64,000 nt of DNA from Heterotrichella gracilis (Eukaryota; Sar; Xanthophyceae; Tribonematales; Xanthonemataceae), in assembly GCA_032358255.1 (NCBI GenBank), contig JAULBX010017970.1:1-64000 (forward strand), in the 5' to 3' direction. Shown here piece after piece: positions 33,077 through 43,725 of this stretch. The notes beneath the pieces were generated by a model. That model saw nothing but the letters and a program-made list of their open reading frames with translations, ran no database searches and was not told the DNA's origin. Numbering within the stretch: the stretch's first letter is position 1; every line of letters starts with the position of its first letter. Made by a program: the position numbers and the translations under genes.

Positions 33077-35795
33077 ATGAGTGCTCCTCCCACGGACAGC
33101 GAGCCTCCTGTCAGCAGTCGAGTGGGCGAACCTGGCTCGCCAGGTGGTGGCAGTGGTATGCCGACAAAGGTTGATAAGGCAACCCACGACCTGTCCACTC
33201 CTGCACTAGGTGGGGACAGCCTTTCCAGACAAGACACGGACCCCGTCTCTGACTCTGGCTCGGATTCGCGGACAGAGAACGACAACGGGCAGACGACGGA
33301 TGACTCCAACAAGTCCAGTCGCATACGAGTGACGTTCAGGCGAGGGCGCAGGTGAGAGGCACCACCCCAGGCTGGCACTTGTGCCGGCTAGTATTGCACC
33401 GCATCGCACGCTGCCACCGGCAGCCATCACCATCGATTCGTGGGGATCGATGCACAGCTGGACCAGGTTCCTTAAATCTCATGGAATCTTCGAAAGTGCC
33501 CAACGCATGCATATGCAGCTTCGGACCCGCACCCATTCCATGGGGTTTGACCTGCGGCTGACGGTGCAGGGTCCGCTTCGCTCCCGGGCCCCTCCGTGAC
33601 AAGTACAACAGCCACGACGGCCACCCCACCCACGAAGGCCAGATCGCCACCCAGAGACGGCAGGTGGGGTGCACCTGGACGCAAGACCTCACCCCTTCCT
33701 CTATCAAGGCGCTGGAAGAAGAGCTTGGGGAGGACTGCAGGCCGTCCCTCGACCGCCTGAAGCGAAGGTACGTACGGTGCCTCTGAACTCTGCACTTTGT
33801 GTCTCATTCTTTGTCGTTTGTATTGCCAATAGCAAACGGTACAGCCCCTTTTGTCAGACAGGCCCTGGCTCTTTGGGTGAGGCATACCCAGGCATGCTTA
33901 TCTGGCTCAAAGTTTGGACTGCAGGTACATACTCACTTATAGCCCCATTTATTACAGAACTTGGTGACTTGCTTGTTACCTTGAGCCCACCGCTAATTGG
34001 CCTCCCTGACCCCACTGTGTCTGCTCCCAGGGTTGGGCTCCTCCCGCCCATCAAGCGGCCCCGGATGTACGCCACCCCCCAGGCCACCACCAGCCAGAGG
34101 AGCCACGCCCTGCGGCAGCACTTTGCGGCAGCCTCCTCGGGCGCCCTGCAGCGGATGGCCCTCCAGCGCCTGGCAGGTAGGGCTTGGCATGCCTCACTGA
34201 ACGACATCCCATGGTGATGCAGGAGTATGGTACTGAAATGGAAAGGGATTTTGGGTATTGTAAAGGAATAATCGTTGCCGCAGCAGCCACCTGGGGTGCT
34301 GTGTAGCGGAGCGCCTGGCGGGGCCAGCATATCACTAGGGCCCTCTTATCTTATTGAGAAGTTTGAACAGGGCTGAGTATAACCGCATCAGCACATCAAT
34401 AGTGGAGCATGCGGTTTACTCATTTAAATATCGCATTTGATATCTGTACAGGCTTTACGTAGAGCCTGACTTTAATATCGCAAAAAAGATAGAAAGATAA
34501 TATCCCAGCAGTGATATTCATGGAGTGATATCACGATATTGGATATTATCATTGCAGTTAAAAGCAATGATATCATCATTGGTTCACTTTGGCTTTTCTA
34601 CAAAAATACAAAAATCATTAAAGCATTTTGCCTGGTGTGTTGGCGCAGTGCATGGCCTCCAGCTGCCCACTAGAGCACACAGCATCACAGTCAATATGAT
34701 CACTTCTTGTGACTGGTGATGCACACAACCCTTCCTGTGATATCTGAATCACGGTCCCTTTTCCTGACGTTGGGCACGGTGACGTTTCCATTGTCATGAA
34801 CGCATGTACCCTTGTTATTTAGAACACTTTTTTTGGGCGCAGGTCTGGCATCGAGCTGTTCACCCTCAAGCACGCCCGAGAAGCAGGCCGCGCACGCCGA
34901 GCTGCTCCAACAGTATGCCCGCGGCGCGCCCCTGCCCCTGCCCCACCCACCCACATCCACCTCCCCAAGCCTGCTGGAGAGCAACCCCACCCTGGCTCTG
35001 GACACCACCAGCGGGCTGGATCAGCATTTCATGGGACACCCGGCAGACGCAGCCCTCATGACCCGCGGTTCCTCCAACGCCAAGCAGCACCCCTTTGGCA
35101 GCAGTCTGTCGCACCCCATCGCGGACGCCGCGCTCAATGCGAGCAGCGCCCAGGCGCGGTGCGGGTCCCTGTACGATGCGCTGACCAGCAGGGTGCGGCC
35201 CCCTGCCCCGCTCTTCGTCCAGGCGCCGCAGCAGTCGGGGAAGAGGAAGCAGCGGGAGCCGGCCTCGGGGGGTCCATCAGATCCTGCCACCACCCAGCCC
35301 GACAGCATGCCGCCAGCCACCGCTGCTGGGGCGCTGCCTCCAGTGTCCAGGCTGTCTGTGGGCGCCTGCGCACCTGGCAGCTTGCTCCACCTGCTGCAGT
35401 CGCTACCCACCTCTGCGGCAGCCCACCCCACCCTCGCACCCCCCTCGCTCCCAGCCTCCACCGCCCCATCAACCATCACCTCGCTCATCCCCTGGAGGCC
35501 CCTCCACCCCTTGGTCGCGGTCTCCTCCCCGCCGGCGTCGTCGTGCCCCACCCCCCCTGGCTCCAGCGCCCTCACCACCAGGCACCAGCATGTGACTCTA
35601 TCCCCAAACAAGCCTGTGCTCATCGTGCTCGCGCGTTCCGGGGGTGGACCCAATCCCGGGGGTCCCAGCGGGGGGGTGAGGATCAGCCAGGCGAGGCCAC
35701 ACCAGGGCTTGGGTGGGGTCGCAAGCTTGGGGGAGGAGGGCGGGGAAGGTGAGCAGGTCAACAAGAGGGCTCGGGCGGGTGCGGTTGCGCGGTGA
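33077..35795 (+). CDS. Unrecognised Pro/Ser/Ala-rich protein with nuclear signals
   Basis: Four exons: 33077-33351, 33570-33767, 34031-34176, 34843-35795. Phases close to about 523 residues. I do not recognise the family. Exons 1-3 hold the most ordered part: an acidic/Ser-rich leader, SSRIRVTFRRGRRVRFAPG, GCTWTQDLTPSSIKALEEEL and a helix-like HALRQHFAAASSGALQRMAL. Basic clusters IKRPR, KRKQR and NKRAR look like nuclear-localisation signals. Exon 4 is long and low in complexity, rich in Pro, Ser, Ala and Gly, and probably disordered. A transcription-related or chromatin-associated role is a guess from composition only. Intron 3 (34177-34842) contains a cluster of GATAT motifs. Confidence 0.7.
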
Positions 35796-37298
35796 AGGGG
35801 AGTGGTCTTTGGTTTTTTCTTCCAGCAAAATAACTACCATTTTTTGGGCTCTAGCTGGACCGCAAGAGGCTTTGTATACATGTATGAATATAGCGCGGAG
35901 GGTTTTTGTACCACAGCAGCTGGGGCAATTTTACCTTAATCATAGCAATTTCTTCCCCTCTTGGCCTTGCAGCTACCTGTACAGCGCTGGGGCGATTTCA
36001 GCATGATCAATACGATTCATCCCACAGCGTTTTCCATGGAACACATTCCGGCAACGGCCACATTCTTATGAAGGAACGCGCCATGGTTTAGCAGGGGCCC
36101 TGGGGGGCGTGTCAGTTACCCTTGTAGGGTGTGCAATTGTCAGCAATAACGGCTTGTTCACACAGGCTTTTGGCAAATGGATCCCAAGCCACCCACGGGT
36201 GGGCTCTGGGGACTGAATCAAATGCATGGCGTTTCTTCAATTTGCGTTTAAGCTGCAGTAGAGTAGGTTGTACCTGGCCCTAAGGCCATTTTCCGCCACA
36301 AGAATGACGGCCAACAATCGACGTTAGCCAGAATGAGGCACATAGGGGCTTTGCTAGACTACTGAGTAGGATCCGCGTGCGTGTGAGCCCTCAATACAAG
36401 TAGGAAGCCCTTTTTAGTCGTTGGAATATGCTCGCAGTACTCCCAAGCCCGTTGCGTTACGCATGCAGCACTGCAGTCATCTCCAATGCACCGAACCGCC
36501 ACGATGTACATAGTCAGTGGGACGCTTGACTGGCAAATTGAACGTTTTTCAGTCCTGACTCATTATGTGGTATACTTTATGTGGTATATCATACACGGCA
36601 ATTTGTCGCCGTTTTGCGGGCGTGCAGTCTATCGCGTGCGCTCCATTCAATGCATGCAAGCAGCATTGTTCAGTTCCTGCTGTGCATTGCGTGCACTGGT
36701 GGTTATCTATGATGTCCAGCTGGTTCAAACAATCTATCACAAATTATTCAAGATTGATCTGGACGCATTCTGTCAATGATCCATCGGATTGAGTTACAAT
36801 ATTCCACCAACATTATCCCTGGCCATTTGGCCTCTATAATAGCTGGAAAAGAACAATGGTGGATGTAGATATGTACATTGAATGTCATGACAGTGGCATG
36901 CCATGCGTTTTATTGCACTGACATTGATCATCCATGGATGTCATATGCGTAAGGCTTGATCACCTGGCTGTCGGCGATCTACTGGCCCCGACATATGCAA
37001 TCAAATGAATGTTGCAATCATTGCTCCGGGAGCGTCATGCCACACTGTGTGCCCTGACAGTGTCTGCCTCTACAGTACTGGTGCAAGCCCATTGGCATTG
37101 CAGTGGCATGAACCGTTCCCAGCCCTGCCCCTCCCTCCTCCACAGCCCAAGCCTATGCCCCGCCCAGGGTGCCTATGGCAGGAATCTGGCGCCCCTTGGC
37201 CACTCGGCTGCCAGCAGCTGGAGCGCGCCAGGCCCTCCACACCTGCCACTGCCATCTCTGACACCCACTCCCCCATGGGTCTGATGATCACACCACCC
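35796..37298. other. Convergent 3' intergenic region
   Basis: About 1.5 kb between the unknown gene and the 3' end of the S28 peptidase gene. Base composition is more AT-rich than the genes. No ORF with convincing protein character, RNA gene or mobile element was seen. Confidence 0.4.
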
Positions 37299-40200
37299 CT
37301 AGATAGCCCCCCTTGCCCTGCCTCCCCTCCTGAGCCTCCTCACCGCCCAGGCCCATGTCCCGCCCAGGGTATCTAGGGCTGGCGCCTGGCGCTCCTTGTC
37401 TGCACGCCTGGCGGCGGTGCGCCTTGCCTCCACTGCCTGCTGCTTCTGCAGCACCCACTTGCGCATGTGGCGCCGCTGGAACTCGCGTGCGGCCCTGCGG
37501 GGAGGAAGGGGTCGCGGAGCTTGTTATTGCAGCTACAATATGCATTTCCCCATGATAATTTACCGCAAACCCCAATAGGATCAGGGGTGTATCCTAGCAA
37601 GGGAAGGGACCAACACATCCGCACCCTGAAAAATGCACTACAACAAACCCTGGCACATCAAAACCCTCAAATCCCCACCTCTGATACCGCGAAACCTTAC
37701 CGCACTGATGGAGGATCCAGTGGGTGGCAGGACATGAGGTCGGCGTGGTGTGCCCCCTCAGGAGTGACCACAGCCACCACGCCCTACCCCTTACAACCAA
37801 TCAAGCCATTGGAAGTTTAGGGTTTACAACATCAGGCTGAAACCCTACCGCACTGATGGAGGGTCCAGTGGGTGGCAGAACACGAGGTCCAGGTGGTACG
37901 CACCCTCAGAAACAACCACAGCTCAACAACAAAATCTGCACCCTGAAAGTGCACTTCAACACCAACCCTGACACTGCAAAACCCTGAAACCCAGAAACCC
38001 TACCGCACTGATGGTGGGTCAAGCGGATGGCTGAACATAAGGTCCAGGTGGTGCGCCCCCTCGGGAATGACCACCGCCACCACGCTGTCAGACACATCCT
38101 CCAGCACACCCCCACCGCTCCAGGGGTCCAGCAGGCCGTTGGAGAACACAATGTTGGAGGCGGCCTGTGGTGGGTGGGTGGCTTAGGTGGTGGACGGGTG
38201 GGAGGTGGGTTTGTGTGGGGTGGGGTGGGGGACATGCATGTGCATGTATAGTTGTGGATGGCTGTGGCTGTATTATGGATGCGCGTGGTTGGTTGGATGC
38301 ATGCACATGCTCTGTATGATTGACTCTGGCAAGCATTTCAACATTCTTTGTCACTTGTACCCTGTTGGAGGCGGCCTGTGGTGGGTGGGTGGGTGGGGAT
38401 TGTTGTGGTGGGTGGGGGTTGTGGTTGTGGTTGTGGGGGCTGGTGAGTGATGGGTAGGTGGGGGGGCGTGTGCAAGCGGAGTGGGGGCTGTGGGTGTTTT
38501 ACAGTTCTGTGGTGGGTTGTGAGGCCGCATGGGGTAGGGCATGTGATTGTTGACTCTGAAATAATCATCATCACAACGCGGAACTTGTGCCGATACACTA
38601 CCACTCCTACCCAGTGGCACACACTAGAAACCCTAGCAAACCTAGCAACCCTAGCAACCCTAGCAACCTATGCCCCAAAACCCTAGAGACCCCAAACGCA
38701 CCTGTATCCTCCTGCCACCCCAGTACTGCGTGGCCCACATGGGGCGCGGAATCACCCCCCACTGATCCTGGCAGGCATCGATAGATCCCTGCTCGTCAAA
38801 AGGCTGGTCCCAAAACATGTCGTCATCTGCACAAAGCAAAAGCATTCACCCCCATGTTCCATGCGGCAATTTCCTCCCAGCAAAGCAGAAACCACACAAA
38901 CATGCTGTCGACAGACATGTCATACCTGGACTTTTATGGTGGCAAAGTTCCCTCCTGTACCCCGCTACAGATGTTTTACGCAGCAATTGGTGTGTTGGAT
39001 ACAGGTAATCTCAGTAGGCACACCAGTGATGCATTCACGACTCTTCACAAACCATAAATTCCAACCCGCTCACCACCACCCTTGCCAAAAGGCTGGAACT
39101 GGTCTGTACACCACTGGAAGCCCCAGACCGCCCCATCCTCCTCAGTCTCTGGGTAAAACTAAATTGCCCCAACACCTCCCAAAGCTTTTCCAATTGAATC
39201 TGTGCACTCACAGGTCTACACCATCCCTAGGATGGGTATTGGTCGGGGCGGTGTGGCTTTCGTGGGAGTATTCACCCTCGCTTCTGTCACGCCATTTGGT
39301 GCGCATGTAATCACTAATTAGTTGTATTAGTATTATTTTTATTGTTACTGGTTATAAATATTTGGTGTGCAGTGTGTGAAAAGGCCTGGGAGGAATACCT
39401 TGACAACACCATCAGAACCCCGATTCACGTACCTCCCCCCCTAGCAAAGGGCTGGAATTGCTCTGTGCACCACTGGAAGCCCCAGAATGCCCCGTCCTCC
39501 TCCGTCTCTGGGTTCACCCCTTGGAAGGGGTTGTAGCAGGGGAGGGCATTGGAGTAGTTGTAAAACACTCCCGCAGCACCTGGGTTGAGGAGAAAAAATA
39601 AATCCCTAAATAAGTTGAGGGTACATGGGAGTGGCAGTAGAATACCATGGCCACTACAAGGCTCCTAGGCGTCCCCTCTCCATCACACGAGTCCACATCC
39701 CCCCACACCCCACGCGCAGGCACATTCCCCACCCATCCCCTCCTCCAACCTCCCACATGGCTGCGCCAACCTCATCCCACCCCACTCCACCACTTCACCA
39801 CCCACCACCCACCCTCCACCCCGCCACCCACCCGCTAGCGCCGCCAGCTGCTCCTCCCCTTGCATTCCCCCCTTGCCCATGTGGCTGCAGGCTGCCCGGA
39901 CTGGGTAGGCGGGCAGCTGGCCTTGGCCGTTGAGGATGTAGGAGGAGGGGTAGGGGTAGTTGCCCATGGCCTGGGAAAAAAAATTAAAATTGATGTTGAA
40001 GTTAAGGGTGATAATAGGAGTAATCATTGGGAGGGAGCAAGGCTGTGGCCGTTGAGGATGTAGGAGGAGGGGTAGGGGTAGTCGCCCATGGCCTGTGATA
40101 TAGAATAAAACTGGATTGATACAGGGATTTGGATGTGTGGTGATTGCCTGTTGCACCCCACGGGGTGCCATATTGAGCTGCTGGAGTGGGCGGTTGCTGG

Positions 40201-42605
40201 TTGCAACTATCGGACAATGCCCTTTCCCCAACTTTCAAAAAAAACCCCTTTGGGAAGTTTCCAGGTGAAATCCCTTGAAGCAGGTATGCACCCAGGCGAT
40301 GCATTCCCCAAACTCTCGTCCTCCTCCCCCGCACCATGTAATCAAAGGCGCTCTGCACCCACTCAGCCAACCACTCCACACTCCCCTCATCATCCAGCTC
40401 TACATCGTCGCATATGCCCATGGCATCTTTTATTTTCTGCCTTCCCTCGGTGGTGCGTCCCCAGGCAAAGAGCTGGTCCCAGGCTGCACGCACGTTGGGG
40501 ACGCATTCTGGGGATGAGCCGCCCGCTGGGGATGCATCACTGGTGACCAGCTTGGAAAACGAAAAAGCGTCGTAGGGGGGGTCCTGTGGGGCGGATGCAG
40601 GATTTAGGGTTTTAGGGTTTGGGTTTGAAGGTGTAGGGTTAAAGTGGGGGTTTGGTGGGTGGGGTTAGAAGTGGGTGGTGCAGGCTTTGAGCTGGCTGTA
40701 TGAGGTCCAAGTGTAGGGTTTAGGGTCAACAAATGTACGGTTCATACATCACCCCCTAGTAGGCCTATTGTAGGGTGTAGGGTCCGAGTTTAGGGTTCAC
40801 GCACCTCCCCGTAGTAGGTCCAGATTGGTGCCGACCCTGCTATTGCCCCATCCAGTATGTGCGGGTACTTCATGCGCATCCATGAGGCCAGCATGCCGCC
40901 TGCAAATGCGCACATTTATAAGGGGTTCGATGCTGCGCATGAGTGCATATCTTAGGCGGGGTGAGGCGATGCGCAGCAAGGGGTTAGGATGTACCAGATG
41001 TCCCTTAGACGACTGCCCACGCACCATGTTGGACAAAGATCGGGAAAAATAGGTGTGCTTACAAGCTAGTCGTCAAATGGGCCACGCGCCTCACGGTGAA
41101 ACCCTCACCCACATGTTGAACCCTGGGTTGAACCTTCAATCCCAAACCTAGAGCCCAAACCCACTCACCGTACGAACCCCCGAAGCCGATCACCGCGCTG
41201 TCACTGCATCCATACTGCTCCTGCAGCTCCATCACAAGCTGCGCATAGTCAGCGCTGGCCTGCTCACTGGTCAAATAGGCCATGTGACTGGATGTTTGAC
41301 CCTTGGGGAAGGGTTTTGACGCCCCATAATACCGGTGCTCGGCAAACACCAGCAGGGCGCCGAACTGGGGGGCCGACTCCCACATAAGACCAGTGGCGTT
41401 CAGGTACCTGCGAGGGTGTGGCGCGTCTGTTACTCAGTTACCATTCTTACAATTGTCGCAATATGCATTTCCACTAAATTTCGTAATTTGTACTCTTGAT
41501 CTAGATGCATTCTAGCCCCAAGGGAGTGCTGCCGGGCAAATACCAGCAGGGGCACTAAAGCGGGGCACCGACTCCCACACATCAGACCAGTGGCGTGATA
41601 AACAGTTATAGAGCCGCAGGACTGGCATTGCATCATGCAGCACTGTGTACGCACCACACCTGTGCATGGTGCAGGCTCTGCACACAGCACGTGCAACCCC
41701 ATGCACTAGTGCAACGTTATGGGAGGCAGCATGGTTTCAGGGGTGCATAATTGTGTGCACTCACAGGGTGACATCAGCTTCGTTCCCCACGTAGAAGAAG
41801 ATTGGCCCCCTTGACCCGTCCTGGTTGGTGGCCCAGTGCCTGTCGCACAGGAAGTAGCGCTGGGGGAAGGTGGAGACACCCTCGGGGGGGTCCTCCTGGG
41901 TAGCGGGGATGGTGTTGGGGTTCAGTGGTGGTGGTGGTGGTGGTGGTGGGTGTTGGGAGGTGTGTGGTGGTACCCTTAGAGCAGGGGATCAGGGGGAGGG
42001 GAGGGGGTGGGGATGGGAATGGGAAGAGGCGGGTGGGGATATAGGAAACCCAGTGCTACTTGCACAGGGAGTAGCGTTGGGGGAAGATGATGCCTGGGCC
42101 TCCTTTAGGGGTGGTGGGTGGGGTGTTTTGCCACAAAACTTTTGCGCACTCGAGCGGTGGTATTGCAGGTGGTTGTGGTGCTGGTTTATGTATGTGGTTG
42201 TGGGGGGGGCGGTGGGGAATGGTCAGTTGTGCCTTTCATGTGGCTACCGACTGTTCAGTCAAAGAGAATCTAAACAGGAAGTTGGAAGGGTTTTAATCAG
42301 TCTATGACAGGAAAGGGTGGGGAGGGAGGTGCCATGCAAAACCCTAACTGGTTTCGTACATAGTGGAAGTGGTCCAGCGTGGCATTCCTCCACATCTCCT
42401 TGCACTCCTTGATGGGCTCGAAGTCCAGACCAAACTCCTTGAAGTTGGCGCAAACATGGGAGCTGGGCGCGTATCTGTGCGCGTCGTGGAAGACATCCCT
42501 GGGTGCATGCCGAGGCCTGCCGGGTCGTGGAGATGGTTTGATGGCGGAGCAAAGGATGGCGAGGGAGAAAAACAGGGTGAGTCGGAGGCTGGGGCGAAGG
42601 TTCAT
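37299..42605 (-). CDS. S28-family serine carboxypeptidase (PRCP/DPP7-like)
   Basis: Ten exons in transcript order: 42360-42605, 41765-41880, 41169-41407, 40805-40899, 40335-40583, 39832-39970, 39433-39579, 38702-38826, 38004-38164, 37299-37494. All phases close to 570 residues. The N-terminus is a signal peptide ([15 protein letters not shown]). S28 hallmarks in order: [66 protein letters not shown] (nucleophile Ser, split by an intron), [36 protein letters not shown] (Asp) and PEGAHHLDL (His). The catalytic triad is therefore complete. The family removes residues next to proline in secretory or lysosome/vacuole-like compartments. The C-terminus has an extra basic, Arg-rich tail of about 65 residues. 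Decayed exon-edge copies occur in or beside seven introns. PRCP versus DPP7 cannot be settled here. Confidence 0.92.
37700..37765 (-). pseudogene. Copy 2 of S28 exon 9 end
   Basis: Encodes [20 protein letters not shown], then LDPPSVR and a GTAAGG donor, matching the exon 9 end at 38004-38075. Confidence 0.75.
37843..37905 (-). pseudogene. Copy 1 of S28 exon 9 end
   Basis: Encodes [20 protein letters not shown] and a GTAGGG donor. With 37700-37765 and the true exon it makes three tandem exon ends, each with a donor, at about 150-base spacing. Confidence 0.8.
38155..38475 (+). repeat. GGTGGGTGG-rich tract in S28 intron 8
   Basis: G-rich on plus, so C-rich in the peptidase transcript. A copy of the exon 9 acceptor region (GTTGGAGGCGGCCTGTGGTG) recurs at 38366. 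Confidence 0.65.
39081..39155 (-). pseudogene. Decayed copy of S28 exon 7 end
   Basis: Parallels 39440-39515: GGCTTCCAGTGGTG.ACAGA in the minus direction, with a degraded middle. It lies in intron 7. Confidence 0.7.
40040..40103 (-). pseudogene. Copy of S28 exon 6 start
   Basis: Encodes [15 protein letters not shown] with the acceptor AG retained, against [15 protein letters not shown] in exon 6 (39970 downward). It lies about 120 bases upstream of the true exon in intron 5. Confidence 0.85.
41520..41605 (-). pseudogene. Decayed copy of S28 exon 3 start
   Basis: Reads ATGGTCTGATGTGTGGGAGT... as a diverged version of the [12 protein letters not shown] coding segment at about 41340-41407, frame broken. 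It lies in intron 2. Confidence 0.7.
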
Positions 42606-43725
42606 CGTTGCTGCTGTGTGGTGTGGGGTTAGGCTAGTTGTTAAGGCGTGTGTGTACCCGCATCGGGATGATGCATGCACATATGGTCTACATATGGTCT
42701 ACTATGACTGAAGTGTTGGGCAGGGTTTTCTAAATCACAGGTGGTGAGGCGTCCGTTTAGAATCCCTGTGGACCAACCGGAAGCTCACGCATGTTGTTCA
42801 ACTGATGTTGAGCACTGGGGTTTTGGCGGGAATCAGATGAGAAGAGACCTTTTTGGTGCAGTAAGTTTCCGCATCCCCCCAAAACTTTACTGTACCGGGG
42901 CCACTCCAGTGGCCCAGTTAGGGTCGAATTAGGGTTTTCAAAAAAACAAATCAATTAAATTAAATGATTTGAAAGCCACAACAGCTACAGTTCAAAACCT
43001 ATAGATTGTTCAAAACATACAGCGATTCAACCCCCAATCTTGGTTGATACTTAGGTGGCTGTTTTCAACCTTGCCGTTCCTGTGCGTGTCGTCACACGTC
43101 TCATAGTGACCTTTATACCACCCACCAATAGGGGCTGGCGTTTTATACCCTCGACCTCACCGGAGCACTGTCCCGTCTGCCTATCCCTTCGTCTCTCTGG
43201 GGCTGTGTCGTGTTTTCATATCCTTACATATACCTCTCTGGGCTTTCGTTTGTCGTTCCACTGGCCTGTGTATAGGTTTCTTGTGTATGCATGCATGAGC
43301 CACACCACACCTACTCAGCAAACCTTACCACAGAAACACCCACAGCAACCACGGTGTCTTAGTCTCTATTCCCTAAGATTTTTTCGTCAGTGAGTGTGTG
43401 TCGTGTGGCCGACCACAGCATAGATAGCAGTGGCCACTTTTCTTGTGACACTCCACACAGATGGGTGCAGCCATGCTGTGCGTTTCTTTCAGGGTTTGAG
43501 CTCACTCAGCAGCAAATTGAGTGGTACAGCTACTCGCACCGTACTTCACCACCACCACTGGGCTACTCTACCACACCTTGAACAGCACTCACACCACCAT
43601 CCAGGCCCCCAGTGCCACACAGCAGCACCAACACCATGACAAGCCAACAGCACTTCCATGCGCCCTCGTCTCCCCAGCTATTTACCCATACCTTCCCCAC
43701 CTTGTGAACCCAAGGTGGTACCACC
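42606..43725. other. Divergent promoter region, S28 peptidase and SBNO
   Basis: About 1.1 kb between two divergent starts, with an AT-rich core at 42940-43030. No ORF with protein character and no assignable promoter motif. Confidence 0.45.

Noticed and set aside
33381-33599. Plus-strand ORF with ITIDSWGSMHSWTRFLK
   Set aside because: Falls in intron 1 of the unknown gene. The spliced frame across 33351/33570 closes in phase and this frame does not join it.
35021-35764. 247-codon minus-strand ORF
   Set aside because: Antisense shadow of GC-rich exon 4 of the unknown gene; no domain and no splice support.
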